Origin: Cricetomys ansorgei
Taxonomy: Eukaryota > Chordata > Mammalia > Rodentia > Nesomyidae
Direction of reading: 5' to 3'
NCBI GenBank assembly: GCA_026225945.1
Contig: JAMJFZ010004066.1
Coordinates: 808,001-872,000 of the forward strand
DNA: 64,000 bases
Shown here: one piece after another, positions 40,529 through 52,452 of the stretch
Numbering within the stretch: the first letter of the stretch is position 1
Layout of the letters: each line of letters opens with the position of its first letter
The notes under the pieces: generated by a model
Databases searched by the model: none
Told to the model about the DNA's origin: nothing
The model's input: only the letters and a program-made list of their open reading frames with translations
Made by a program: the position numbers and the translations under genes

Positions 40529-40885
40529 CTTGAGATAAACACCGTGGCCAAGGGCAGCTTACAGAAGGAAGGGCTTATTTGGACTTACCATTCCAGATGG
40601 GTAAGAGCATCGTGATAGGGCAGCTTGGCCACGGGCGGCTTGGCCACAGACGGCAGGAAAAGCAGGAAGTGAGAGCTCACATTTTTAAATGCAAGCTCAA
40701 GGTAGAGAGAGCAAGCTACAAATAGACATTTTCAGAGTCTACACCGCCCCGCCCCTGTGACCTACATCCTCTAGCAAGGCCGTTCATCTAAACCTCCACA
40801 AAGTGTTACCAGTTGGGGGTGGAGGGTCAAGTGTTTAAATATCTGAGCCTACTGGGGACATTTCTCATTCAAACCAGCACATGAC
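40529..40885 (-). repeat. Rodent dispersed repeat (LTR-like), antisense
   Basis: 'gataaacaccgtggccaagg', 'acagaaggaagggcttattt', 'ctagcaaggccgttcatcta' and 'ctcattcaaaccagcacatg' follow the familiar rodent repeat whose complement ends in 'gtcacagcaa'. Probably RMER/MaLR class. Confidence 0.65.
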
Positions 40886-40899
40886 TAAATAGCTTTTTT

Positions 40900-40985
40900 A
40901 ATATTTAATTTTGTTTTTCAGGTCTTCTATGTAGCGCTGGCTAGCCTGAAATTATGTAGAACAGGCTGGCCTCTGGCGCCCACCT
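40900..40985 (-). repeat. B1-type fragment, antisense
   Basis: 'ctatgtagcgctggctagcc' and 'tgtagaacaggctggcctct' remain from an old antisense B1. Confidence 0.55.
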
Positions 40986-41259
40986 AGCCTGGACAGCATT
41001 TGCATGGGGCTTCTAGTTAAGCTCAGGTTGGTGATTCTCCATCTGTGTGTCCTCTAGAGTTTTAATCTAGATCACAGAGGAGCTGGGGGGCAGGGGTAGG
41101 GAACCTTCACCTGGAGGGGAAGAGCGGAGGTATGCACACCTCGCCACGAGTGGAGGAGAGAGCCCCCGGGTGGGAGAGGTGGCCACCGGGAGCCACCCTA
41201 GGCTTGTTGGCTGACGATATCTGTACAGACACATTTGCACCTGGTGTGACCTGCTTAGG

Positions 41260-41400
41260 ACCGGAAGTCTGCAGATTTGGGGAGTTTTTCAGATTTGGAA
41301 ATGTTTCTTCAGACTTTCCTTGTTGAAGTTTTGGATTTGGGGGAGTTTTTGGCTTCAGACTTTCGGATTAGGGGTGCTCAGCCGGTACCTCCTGCACCCT
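41260..41400. repeat. Possible Tigger-type DNA transposon relic
   Basis: Repeated 'agatttgg' words and 'cagactttcggattaggggt' with 'gctcagccggta' recall mammalian Tigger ends ('ttcggattagggatgctcaacc'). Weak and short. Confidence 0.4.
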
Positions 41401-41774
41401 GGAGAGCTCCTGCTTCTCTCTCTTGGTCCCATGATGGACATTTGGAGTTACAAGGCCATCTCTCACGTCCCGTCTCCTCTTATTTCTTCACAACATTGCC
41501 GATATATATTGGATACATGAGTCATCTTTTGAGGGTAGCCCTTCTTTTCCATAAACTTATTTTATTGTTACTGTTTTGTTGTTCTTGAGGGCGAATTTTT
41601 CCCTTTTCCATCTATAAACAAAGAGGTGGGAGCCCCTGGGTTCAGCAAACCCTAAGAAAAAGATTACTGAATACTGTTCTCTAAGATTCTGTGGTTCTGG
41701 GTAGGTGGACCGCACCCCAGGAGATGGCCCCACACCTAGAAGTATATGGACAGCACAGATTGGAGTTGACGGAG

Positions 41775-41930
41775 GTTTTTGTTTCTGTTTTTGGTTTCTC
41801 TGCTGTAACTCTGGCTGTCCTGGAACTCACTCTGTAGACCAGGCTGGCCTCGAACTCACAGAGATCTGTCTGCCTCTGCCTTCCGAATGCTGAGACTAAA
41901 GGTATGTACCACCACCTCCCGGCAAGAGAA
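41775..41930 (-). repeat. B1 SINE, antisense
   Basis: 'tgtttttggtttctctgctg', 'gtcctggaactcactctgta', 'tctgcctctgccttccgaat' are all in order. Confidence 0.92.
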
Positions 41931-42349
41931 TGTTTTTTTAATAGGATAGTTTCGTTTTCCTACTTAAACATTTACAATTACATTTTTATGTTCAAAGCTT
42001 GTTTGACGGGAAACAGAACTCATGTTTCAAACTAGCCAAGGAAGTGTGGTATGGAGAGTTGGTGGCAATATCACGTAGCAACATAATCAATATAACCAAT
42101 AGTCACTCCAGAATCAAAGAAATAGTTTTGATTATTTCTATTAGAGTAGATAGAACTAAAAGTGTTACCCTGACTTTGGGAAACGGTATGACACACAAGT
42201 TCCAGGCCAATGTGCAGATCTAGGAAGAGATGAGTCAAGTCAGCACCACCTCGCTGAAGGTGCCTGCCCAGTGGCAGAGGATCTGGGGAACATGTCCCCA
42301 CAGATTCTGAATCTGTGTCAACCAATCTCATATTTAAAAAAAAAAAAAA

Positions 42350-42520
42350 ATTAGCTAGGGGTGGCAGCAAACATCTTTAGCTCCAGCTCTAGGGAAGTAG
42401 AGTCAGGCGAATCTCTTGAGTTCCAGGCCAGCCAGATCTACATAGTGAGTTCCACGACAGCTAGAGCTACATAGTGAGATCCTGTCTTATAAACAGCAAA
42501 GGCAAAAGCAAACAAACAGA
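42350..42520 (+). repeat. B1-type SINE, old
   Basis: Preceded by an A14 run; 'tagctccagctctagggaag', 'caggccagccagatctacat', 'agatcctgtcttataaacag' follow a diverged B1. Confidence 0.8.
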
Positions 42521-42743
42521 CAAGTTAGGTAATAAAGTTAATGTATATTGGATCTGTACAGATTTTGCCTTGTTGTTGTGCATGCCAGCTATGCACACAG
42601 CATTTACATGGCATCAGATATTATAAGAAACTGGGAGGGATTGAAAGCATGTGTGGTGTATGTGTTGGAACTATAAGGGTCATTCACCTAGCCCGAGGGT
42701 GGGGTGGACCATACAACTCAGGAAAGCCGTTTGTGGCCACACA

Positions 42744-42757
42744 GCGCCACCTAGTGC
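42744..42757 (-). promoter_or_regulatory. CTCF-type motif
   Basis: The minus strand reads GCACTAGGTGGCGC, matching CCASYAGRKGGCRS at 13 of 14 positions (first base differs). It is not inside a recognised SINE. Confidence 0.5.
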
Positions 42758-42889
42758 TCATTACCGGAGTTTAAAAAAAAAAAAAACAAAGCCCAGAGTG
42801 AAATCAAGGAGACTGAAGGAGCCCAAGAGAAGTGTAGCTGTGCTAGTTTGTCCTGTGGCTTGTGAGCATAGTGACACCTCAAGGGATTA

Positions 42890-44430
42890 ACTGCATCTAT
42901 AAATGTCTGCCAACCAGGAACCACCAGATAAAGGAGGAGACTCAAGTCACATGCTGACTAACAGACAAGACTGTGTGCTCTGAGGGTCAAGAGCTGACTG
43001 AATCAGAAACACCAAGTAGAAAGTGGCCTTCTCTTTAATTATTCCAGGAAATGATGCTTCTAGGCACCAGACTGTCTAGGGATGGGCTTGGAGATGAGGG
43101 TATGACAAGCCTATTGCTCACTGACTCACAAGCTCCTCTCCTAGGGCTCCTTTCCAGAGAAGGCTCATTGGAGGGCCAGAAGAGGAGGGGGGGTGTTGAG
43201 GTCTCCTGTGCCTGACCCGTGTGACCAAGTCAGAACTTTCCGGCATTTGTCAGAGTAGGCGAGGCAGCTTGGTGGCTGTGGGAGAGATGGCAGCCGGCAG
43301 CGGGCCGCGGGCAGCCTGCCACTGTGAAGGTGACCCTGGTAGGCCTTGTGCAGTGAGCTCCACTCGCCTCCTGTGTCTGGCATCCAGATGTCAGGGCTGG
43401 GATGGGATGCATGGCTTCACACCAAACACCTGTCGGGGACTTCTCAAATGGAACCGAGTAATAAATGAGTTGCCGAACCCCGGAGCTGCTCAGATGTAAG
43501 AATCCCGGGATTAACAAACACCCCCCTCACTGGGTGAAGAAACACCTTGTAGGATCTGCTGGAAGGAGCAGAGGCCCTCAAGTCTGCAGACTGCAGCGGC
43601 CCTGAGCAGCCAGGTGGCTCAGCCTCCCTGGATGGGGAGCTGTGTGTCTGTGCCTGTCAGACTCCACGCCACATCTGAGTAGGGTACTTCCCTGATCAGA
43701 AGGATCCCTAATAGCACACTAACAGCAAAGCCAGCCTTGTAACAGGGGAACCCAAAGGTGAATGGTTCCTGACTTGCGGTGGTTCACAGTGGGGTGAAAG
43801 CCAGATGCATTGGGTAGAGACTGCCCCTCAAGTTCTGAGACTGGCTCTGCTCTCTGGCTAGCGCAATCCGATGCTCCTTCCTGACGCTGAGTGACAGCTG
43901 GGATCACAGCTCCCAGTTTACCCTACAATCCATCACACAGGGCCTCAACCACGGGCTGCAGCTGTGGGTTTCTTCACCGTTGGGGGTGGACCACAGTGTC
44001 TTCAACTTAGAGTATGCCTGTGTGCTGTAGTTTCCTGAGGCACAGCCTAGTGGTCATGACTTAGAGAAGCAGCTGTAGGTGCTAATGGCTAGTGAGAGTG
44101 GTTTGTGTGCTGACTCGATTCTTAGTTCCTTAAGCTCCCTAGCTAAGTTACTCTTCCCAACACATTTCTTACCTCCACTCTACACTTGAGGACCTTGGCT
44201 GAACATAGCTCTCACGGCTTGAGGGGAACCAGAGGTCATCTCCGCCAGGCTGGCTGAAGCTTGTTAAAAGCACTCATTTCTATGGGGAACAAGAGGTCCG
44301 CCTGGGAGGGTGAGGACCGCGCAGCTGCAGGAAGGGAGGATCGGTGAGCACCTCGTTAGCCCTCTTTCTTTCTGCTTTGCGGGACATCTTCGCACATTTC
44401 CCTATGAACACCTCATTTCTGGATCCTTAC
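42890..44430. other. Intergenic; no gene or named repeat
   Basis: Single-copy in appearance with a small GC-rich patch around 43280-43320. Short open frames on both strands have no splice support. Nothing I can name. Confidence 0.4.
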
Positions 44431-44479
44431 TTTATTTACTTATTTGTTCTGAAAGAAAGAGAGTGAGCGGAAGGAGCAG

Positions 44480-44720
44480 TCTGTTGGAAAAAAAGCAGTG
44501 GGCAACTTCCGGTTACTGCACCCATCTCCGCAGCCAAGTGGCCCAGTGGCTGGTTCTGGGCGGTTTGTTTGCTGACTGCAAACAAGGGCCCTGCTGGGCA
44601 CGTCAGGGGAGCAGCTGCTGGGTGTCCAGCGAAGCTCCAGTGTGGTTTGCAAAGTAAACGGACTCTAATTTGGACAAATACGGCTGGGGCCTGGAACCCC
44701 GGGACAGATAAAGCCCAAGG
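44480..44720. promoter_or_regulatory. Enhancer-like block
   Basis: Repeat-free, with ctgactgcaaacaagggccc (forkhead-like), tggtttgcaaagtaaac (FOXA/C/EBP-like) and acagataaagccc (GATA-like). It is followed by a G-rich tract. Texture only. Confidence 0.35.
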
Positions 44721-44732
44721 AAGTGTTGGCCC

Positions 44733-44786
44733 GGGTGGGGGGAGGCAAGAGGGGGAGGGGGGGAAGACGGGACGGGATGAGGGGGT
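44733..44786 (+). repeat. G-rich tract with G-quadruplex potential
   Basis: More than four runs of three or more G within 54 bases on the plus strand (gggtggggggaggcaagagg, then gggggaggggggg and later runs). It could fold into a G-quadruplex. Confidence 0.7.
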
Positions 44787-45164
44787 TGTCTTCAGGCCCC
44801 AGCAGGAAACAGGGGAGTGCCCCGAGAATGAAGGGCTTCAGCCACTACTACCAAGGACTCTTGTCTGCTCACACTGGAGAGGACAATAGCCCAGGGCCAT
44901 TTGACACCTTCGGCATTAAAAGGGATTAAAAGGGACTTCTACGGAAAGGAGGAGAGCCGGGAGGGTGGTGCTGGATGAAGGTTTGTTTACAGCACACCAC
45001 CTTGTAGGAATGCAAGTTCACCTAGGTTTAAGGCTTTAACATCCCTCCCTACTCCAGAGCTTGGGCCGCCAGCGGAACATCAGCTTTTATCCCCAACATA
45101 GTGTGTGTGTGTGTGTTTATCAATAAGGAAAGAAAGAAATTCTATAGGAAAAAGGCAGAGAGCT

Positions 45165-45233
45165 GCGGCTGTAGCTTAGGATCACCTGACATGTGCAAAG
45201 TCCTGGACTAAACCCCCAGTGACCATGCCTGGT
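45165..45233 (+). repeat. ID-type SINE
   Basis: 'ctgcggctgtagcttaggat', 'cacctgacatgtgcaaagtc' and 'ctggactaaacccccagtga' are box A to box B of an ID element. A very similar copy lies at 46556. Confidence 0.75.
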
Positions 45234-46395
45234 CCAGAATGACTGCTCACTAACCGGCAGCTGATGGCTTGATTCATTCAACAAACATCTCGTGCTTGTA
45301 GCGGAGCCACGCCTCGCGAGCTCAGCCGCAGCCTTCTCTCAGTACTGCTCCCTGAGGAGCAGCACCCCACATTTGGAGATGGCTGGAAGTGATACCCAGT
45401 AACTGACTCATCCGGCTACACAGGGTGATCTACAGCTACGCGGGAAGCAACCGAAGCAGCCATGCCCTGTGGGCATGCTCTGTGACCCTCCAGGCATCCG
45501 GCTTCAGCCTGACTTCAGCCTCAGCCTAGCTTAGATTCAGCCTCAGCTTAGATTGCCAAGCCCAGCTCCCTCACCTCCTTCAGATTCCTCTGAACACACT
45601 GCCTTCACCCAGCGCGTGCACAAGAGACAAGAGACAGGCCTCTCGGTGGGCCTGGCCGAGGACCTGAGTTGCCTCTGCGGGCTCTGGGATGAGCAGTGTG
45701 GAAAGATTAACCGTCCCTCCTGCTGAGGGAGAACAAACCAGTAAGGTGTTCATTCATCACGAGGAGTTCCACAGAGGCCACTGGGTTGTCTAGTAGTTCC
45801 TGGGACAGGTCCCTACAGCATGGAGCGGCACCAGAGCCTGGACTTCCCAGGACAGGGGACATCAGCAGCATGTGGAGTTGACATGTACAGGGCACGTAGG
45901 AAGGGTCACCACAAAGGTTCTGTCGGAGGCCTGGAAAGTTGGCTGGCTCCAGAGCTATGCTTTTCTTTCCCAGTGGATCACAGAGGTGACCCTAAGGGCT
46001 GAGTCTCCATGGTAACACTGGCCTTGGGCTTCTGCTGCCTGTGTAGCAGATGCAGCCCCATCCGCATCCATTGTCTTCACAGTGGCCAGTTTGGTCTCCT
46101 TCTGAGCCACTCTAGAGTTGAACTAAGGACAATCTCATGTGTGGGAATCTGTTCCCAGGTCTGCCCGGCCTCCCTCCCACAAAGGGAGTGAGGATAAAGT
46201 ACCGACCCTGCCCGACAAACGCTGGGCTGAGCCAGCTACCAGGAGCAAACAGGTCCCAGTGTTGGAGTAGCACAGAGGAGCTTGAGGCTGGTAGAGGAGG
46301 TAGATTTTTTTAGTTTAGAAAACAAATATTCTCAGGATGGATGGTGAAGACGGTAGCCCAAGGATACAGATGCGCCCAGTGCTGTTTCAAAGTGG

Positions 46396-46546
46396 TTAGG
46401 CCGGGCCTGGTATCCTAGGCCTGTCACTCCAGCTACTCAAGAGCTGAAGAAGGAAGATCACGAGCTCAAAGCCAGCCTGGGCAACTTAGAAAGACCTCAT
46501 CTCAAAAGATCTCAAAAGATATTCTCAAAAAAAAAAAAAAAAAAAA
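46396..46546 (+). repeat. B1-type SINE with long A tail
   Basis: 'taggccgggcctggtatcct', 'gctcaaagccagcctgggca', then about 21 A at the end. Confidence 0.8.
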
Positions 46547-46550
46547 AGCT

Positions 46551-46700
46551 GAAAAAGGTTCTGGCTGTAGCTTAGGATCTTGGCTCACCTGACATGTGCA
46601 AAATCCTGGGCTAAACCCCAGTGACACACACGTGCGTGCGCGCACACACACACACACACGCACACACGTGCGCATGCACACACACACGTATACACGTACG
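46551..46700 (+). repeat. ID-type SINE with (CA)n tail
   Basis: 'ggctgtagcttaggatcttg', 'cctgacatgtgcaaaatcct', then a CA/CG alternating tail to about 46700. Confidence 0.8.
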
Positions 46701-47021
46701 ACGGTGGATTTTTTGTTGTGTACATTTTGTCAAAATAAAGGCTGTGGTCTAAACTTAAACTGACAAGTGAGCAAGGCTGTCATCCGGGACAAAATGTTAA
46801 AAGTCCTTTCAGCATGAGGAGGGGCAGGCAGCTGACAGGGTGCTGAGCCCCTACTGACCACACATCTGTAGACCAATGGGCTACCTCTCATCTCATCGGC
46901 CCATTCAGTCGCCCTTCCCTTGTTGAGATGCTTCGTAAGACGCTGTTCTCGCCGCCCTCGTCCCCGTGGCCTCTCGGCATCTTCCCTTCCTAGCCACCTC
47001 CCATGGGACAACCGATTAGTT

Positions 47022-47125
47022 ATTTTGCTTTGTAGCTCAGGCTGGCCTTGAACTCACAGAGACCCGCCTGCCTCTGCCTCCTGAGCACTACAGTTAAAGG
47101 CACGCACCGCCGTGCCCAGTGGCCG
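47022..47125 (-). repeat. B1 SINE, antisense, 5' part
   Basis: 'tttgtagctcaggctggcct', 'gacccgcctgcctctgcctc' and 'taaaggcacgcaccgccgtg' are antisense B1; the start is missing. Confidence 0.85.
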
Positions 47126-48089
47126 TGGGCCAGAGCTAAAAGTGAGGGTGAAAACCAGACATCATTGGCTCCTGCTCTGTGTTCTGCTGAGCATCTGCAC
47201 TGTGTAGAAGGCTCATCACCTAGAGCTAGAATAGAATGGGCACTCTGTCTGTTTCTGATTGGCCTCAGTTTCTCCAGTCTCCAGCATAGGCTCACACATA
47301 GGTGAGGTACATGGGGAGAGAACACTGGCAAAGAGGAAGAGAGAGAGGGAGGAGAGAGGAAGGGAAGGAGGGAGGGAAAAGTCCTCTACCATCTACCCGC
47401 CCTTTTACACTGCCTTGTTCAGACAAAAGGACATTCCTGTGCCAGAGAGGTCAAGGCCAAAGGCGCTTGCTTTCATGAGTAAGCGTGACCTAGCTGGGGT
47501 CAGGCCCCGACCTCCTGGTTGCTAACTGAGGCCGCCCTTCCCCCTTCCCCACCAATGCACCTTATATGAGAACCTGAACCATCACGCCACTTAACGACTC
47601 CAGTTAAGTCCAGTTATTTCCCACCTGGAATACTGAACTTTTACGTCTGTCTTATTTGTTTCTTTGGTACCCTGTGTTTGCCCAGGTAATGTAAACTTTG
47701 CCAAGACACGGCGCCTGTGTATGGGGGCCTTGCTCACTCTTCGTGGCGATAACCACTTGAGAATGCTCCTTTCATCAATGGGGAGAGGCTTTGCCCATCT
47801 GTGTCGTCCTCCTAAACCGCCCCCTTGCGGTAAAGAAGAAATGGGAATAATCAGGCGCTGACACGCATCCATCCCATCTTAGCGGAAGGCCCTAGAAACA
47901 TCCCAAAAGAGATGCTCAGAGACTCAAACCTCGGTGAGTGGCGCCGCAGGTGTGTGGGCTGCACAAGGGTACTCAGCAAACCCCAATGGAGGTTTGTTGA
48001 GTGGATAACTGAACCCACATCCTCCTATCTACAATATGTACACTCTCCACTTTACCCTGTTGTCAATATTTACAAAGATTTCTTTTTTT

Positions 48090-48172
48090 TTCATTCTTAT
48101 TGTTGAGAACCAAACTCAGGGCCTTGTGTGCGTGGCACGCAAGCACTCCACCCTGAACTATACCCCAGACTG
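48090..48172 (-). repeat. ID/B4-type SINE, antisense
   Basis: 'ttgttgagaaccaaactcag', 'ggccttgtgtgcgtggcacg', 'gaactataccccagac' are antisense box B and A. Confidence 0.7.
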
Positions 48173-48249
48173 TATGCCATTATTTGGACAGTGCTCTATT
48201 CCCAGCCACTGGGGTGACAATGTCATCAGACACACAAAAGCAGCTCAAA

Positions 48250-48340
48250 CAGGATCTCTGCCATGCCAGCTCTTGGGAGACAGAGGCTGGCAGATCTCTA
48301 ACAGTTGGAGGCCAGCCTGGTCTACATCGATCGTACAAAC
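48250..48340 (+). repeat. B1-type fragment
   Basis: 'ccagctcttgggagacagag' and 'ggaggccagcctggtctaca' remain; the start is eroded. Confidence 0.65.
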
Positions 48341-49159
48341 AGATGGAGTGAGGCTGTAGAGAGGGCCGCACGGTTAAGCAGCTACTTTGCATTTCAGATT
48401 CGGAAGCAACAGAAAGAGAAGCAAACCACAACTTGCATATAGGACAGCTACTGCTCTTGCTAATCGGGTGACCAAGCGCGGGGTCTTTTTTCCAGGTCAC
48501 AGCAGCGGTAGCCAGCAGGGTAGACCGGTACGCCGAGCTCTGGTGATGTAGCACCTCGGCTTTTCTCACAAACTGAACAGAGGCAAAGCCAGAACGGAGC
48601 CCCATGAAGGCCAACAAGGCCTCAGCTGGAGAGGCTGAGTGGGGTGCCAGCTACGGATGGCAGGCTGCTGAGAGGACTTTCCTGCGCCTGCTGGATTGGT
48701 GGCAGCCCCTTCCCAGGGAGCCAGGAGGAACACACCCAGGAGTGTTAGCTGGAACCCCTGGGCACAGCAGCTGCAGGTCAGCTTCCCAAACATCCAGCTG
48801 CTTATTACATGCTTAGCCTTGGGGAGTCTCCGTGAGGTCATTTCCGCTGATGGAAGCAGAACTCTGATGTGATAGACAGTCCGTTGATAACATTCTAAAT
48901 GTGTTTCAAGGACCAGAGGAGAAGGCACCGGAGTCCTTACTTCAAGGTTGTCTTGCTTGGATAGGAGTATGTGCTCTCTTTTCCCTCCTGGCTGTTTATT
49001 GAAAGGTTGTACAAATATAATCACCCACCCCCGGGGCCATTAGTAACTGTTGGGCACAGCTGGCTCTGCCCCAGCTAATTTTCAGTAACTGCCATTCTAG
49101 TCTCAGTTTCTGTAGGAGCAGGGTTTTAAATTCCACGTATTAGTTTACAGCATAGTTTT

Positions 49160-49232
49160 GCTTTCTGGGGGTACTGAAGCTCAATCCCAGGGCTCTCCAC
49201 ACTTGCTTAGCTGCCAAGCTTCACCCCCCGCA
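49160..49232 (-). repeat. ID/B4-type SINE fragment, antisense
   Basis: 'ggtactgaagctcaatccca', 'gggctctccacacttgctta', 'gctgccaagcttcacccccc' are the antisense head. Confidence 0.65.
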
Positions 49233-49325
49233 CGAGTTCATGGTGCATTTTTTTTTAAATGAGTGGAAATTATATACAAGTGTGCACATATGTGTTCATT
49301 TTAATGTATTATGATGTGTTTTTAA

Positions 49326-49495
49326 GGGGCTAGAGAGATGGCTCAGCGGTTAAGAGCACTAGTTGCTCTTCCAGAGGACGCAGGTTCAATTCCCAGCACC
49401 CACATGGCAGCTCACAACTGTAACTCCTATTCTAGGGGAACCAACACCACCACATAGACATACATGCAGGCAAAACACATACATAAAAAATGTGT
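49326..49495 (+). repeat. B2/B3-type SINE, short
   Basis: 'ggggctagagagatggctca', 'cagaggacgcaggttcaatt', 'cacatggcagctcacaactg'; the 3' body is partly deleted. Confidence 0.88.
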
Positions 49496-50211
49496 TTCTA
49501 AAGTTCAGACTTGCTCCATCACAGTGCGCTTTTAAGTTAAATAGCTTAACTTAACTTTTTATTTCCATTTAACTTGTTTTCATGAAAAAAGAACTAACCT
49601 CTTCTCTCATTTCGGTCCCAAATCACGTCTTCATATTGAAAAGTTGAAGTGTCTCTCACAAATAGCTTTGTTTCTAAATACGGACTGCAGCAAACACACC
49701 AGTAATTATTTTATCTATTCTCCAGTGGGATCCTGAAAGCGACTGAGAGAAAACATTTATCCCAAGTGAGACCTGCTCCACGGACCCATGAGAAGACTTA
49801 ACAACTTTATTAATCTCAGGTAGACACAGGGCAGGGCAGATTTTCTGTTCCCTTTGGGTCTGGGATCCAGGCACAGGTATGTGACAGTGGAGGGACCTGG
49901 ACACACACCCCCATACACACACACATCTGGGTGACCCGAGGAGAGGGTAGCTCAGCTGGGCCAGCACCCGGAAGTCAGTGCCCAGTACCCTCACTCTGAT
50001 CGCCAACCAAGGGTGGCAAGTGGCACCTGGAGCCCTCCAAATGAAGCGCAAAAGGATATTAAGGTGCTAAAGGCCCAGGGGAGGTGGACAAAAGCAAATC
50101 GTTATCTTCAACAGCAAAAGTCGGGACATGCGCCCCAGAGATCACCTCTTCCCCGCCTCTACTACCCCCCAGGTTCACCTGGAGAAATAGCATTTCATCC
50201 CTTGTGGTCTG

Positions 50212-50225
50212 GCGCCATCTGCTGG
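50212..50225 (-). promoter_or_regulatory. Perfect-match CTCF-type motif (minus)
   Basis: The minus strand reads CCAGCAGATGGCGC, matching CCASYAGRKGGCRS at all 14 positions. Not in a recognised repeat. It forms a divergent pair with the motif at 51172. Confidence 0.6.
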
Positions 50226-50989
50226 CATCCTCTGTTACTACACAAACGAGCTCCTTTGACTCGCAGTCCTCATCTGCTTTGGGGCATCTTCAGCGTACCC
50301 CAAACAGAAAGTATTCCCCATGAAGTGTCCCTCCCAAAACACAATTCCTCGGGATGGGAGTGCGTCAGGTGACACAGCACCTGCTTAGTTAGCTTGCTTA
50401 GTTTAAGTTTGGAGCCGGTCGGTGAGCACCACACAGAGAGGCCAGTCTACACCCCTGGAGGTCCATGGTCTCTTGCCAGGTACTCAGTGACAGAGGACAC
50501 TAGCATCGGCACGGGTCCACTCCGCCTCATCCCTGGTGGGTGAAGGGCCGGGCTTGAAGAGGGCATCCATTCAACAAGTAGGCTCCGAGGGCCTCCAAGT
50601 CCTGGCACTGCAGAGAGAAACGTGGAATGCAAAGGGCGTGAGGCTGGGCAGCTGAAGGACAGACCCTTCCCCGTGGTTGTACTGTGCGAAGGGAAGCAAC
50701 GGCGCTGTGATGGGATTTTTATACTCCGAGGCTGGTGTGGAGGGCTGTCCCGGGGTGGGGTGGGGGGTCCTCCCTGACTCTAAGGAGCCAGCTGGGGCAG
50801 GGAAGGGCCTGGAGGAGAGTCCTTGAGGAAGAGACAAGCTCAGCTGCAGGGTGTCTGTGGGACAGAATAAGGATGTAGGAGCTGAGCGGGTAATCTGTGT
50901 AGATAAAAACCTGAAATGTGTGTTTGAGGCACTTCTAGAAAAGACGCGGAAGAGCCGGATGTGTCCTGTTTATGTTGCTGAAGTGGAGT

Positions 50990-51115
50990 TTCTTTTTGTT
51001 TTGTGTTGTTCTTGTTTGTTTGTTGCTGGTTTTCAAGGCAGGGTTTCTCTGTGTGTCCCCGGCTGTTGGCTGTCCTGGAACTCGCTCTGTAGACTAGGAT
51101 GACCTTGAATTAAAA
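50990..51115 (-). repeat. B1 SINE, antisense, truncated
   Basis: A TTTGTT-rich start, 'ttttcaaggcagggtttctc', 'ctcgctctgtagactaggat', ending early at 'gaccttgaatt'. Confidence 0.85.
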
Positions 51116-51171
51116 ATTTGAGAGCCCCAGATAACCCGCGTTAACGCAAGCTAGCCCACTATTGGTCAAAG

Positions 51172-51185
51172 CCACCAGGTGGCGC
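51172..51185 (+). promoter_or_regulatory. Perfect-match CTCF-type motif (plus)
   Basis: CCACCAGGTGGCGC matches CCASYAGRKGGCRS at all 14 positions and is followed by TGTAG, a common downstream context. It lies outside a recognised SINE, 960 bases from the opposing motif at 50212. Confidence 0.65.
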
Positions 51186-51256
51186 TGTAGTCTCAAAAAT
51201 GACCGTCGTCCTTGCTCTCCAGGGGGCTGTGTAAACTTATCTAGAATATTTATTTG

Positions 51257-51430
51257 CCAAGAGTCCTGGTGATGCACATTTTTAATCTCAGCGCTTGGGG
51301 GTGGGTGGGAGCACGAGGGTATCTGTGAGTTCAAGGACAGTTTGGTCTACATAGCAAATTCCAGGATGCTGGGGCAATGCAGAGAGACCCTGTCACAAAA
51401 AACCAAAAGCAAGCAAAACAAAAAAGAATA
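51257..51430 (+). repeat. B1 SINE
   Basis: 'agagtcctggtgatgcacat', 'gtgagttcaaggacagtttg', 'gagaccctgtcacaaaaaac', CAAAA-rich tail. Confidence 0.88.
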
Positions 51431-52452
51431 GTACTCTATTAGCCCAGATGCTCCAGAGTGAGGAAGCTGGGATGAGCAGTTTCCGAGTGGATCCTGAACT
51501 CGCGCTCAGAAGAAACCTGGTGTCTGGTTACCGTTGATGTTTGCCTTAAAAAAAGAAATTCTGCAGATGTTTACAAAGAGGAAGGTGAAGGAGAAAGCAG
51601 CCTGTTTAGAAGCTGCCTCAGACCCATCCTGTGGCTTCTGGCGGGAGCTGCATGGGACCCCAGGAAGCAGCTTTTCATTCTGTGAAAATTACAGACGTAA
51701 GGAGGAACTCAGGCTAAGGCAGAGGCTTCCTGAAAAAGGAGGGAGATGGACTTTAATCTGTACCCTGAAGGACATTCAGGGTGAAACAGAGCACCCCACC
51801 CCACCACCCACCCACCCCCGCCAGGATGGACTTGGCCTTGAACTGCAGAAGATAGCATAGACCCAGGCTTGTTACATACGACGTGGCTGGATTACCCAAG
51901 GGTGTATGGGTCCCTGTCTGTGCAGTCTGCGGGGCTGTTCCCACAAGACAGACCCACCTTCTGGGCCTCCCACCTCCCTTTGGCCTTTCTCTCCACTCGG
52001 GGTCCTGCAGCCCACACAGCATAGCTTCAGGCCAGACCCTAGAATTGTGCGCATTTCTTTAACAGGCCTGTATCCTTTCTAGGCTCTGGGACACTTTGAA
52101 GGACTCAGGCCAGCACCCAGTGGACGGTAAGCGCTGCACAGACTGCATCATCAGCCCAGGGCTGGGTGACTGTGCTCCCTAAGAGTCAGAGGTAAAAGAG
52201 GTGCTCCCTCATCACCTGCCCATCCTCCAGAATGAACCGGTCTTTCTGAATGATAGGTGGGACTGGCTGCTGTGGCCAGCAGTCAGATCATAGCATCTGT
52301 CTGTCCTTCAAAGCGGCTGCAGAATGCTGTTCTCTTAGCAAGAAAAAGCTGTTGAAAAACCCGAGGAAAGCCAGCTGGTACTGTTGCGGATCAACTGTGT
52401 GCGAGCTACCAGGGCTCCAGGATGAGAGCTTGCTTCCTCGGCACAGCAATGT

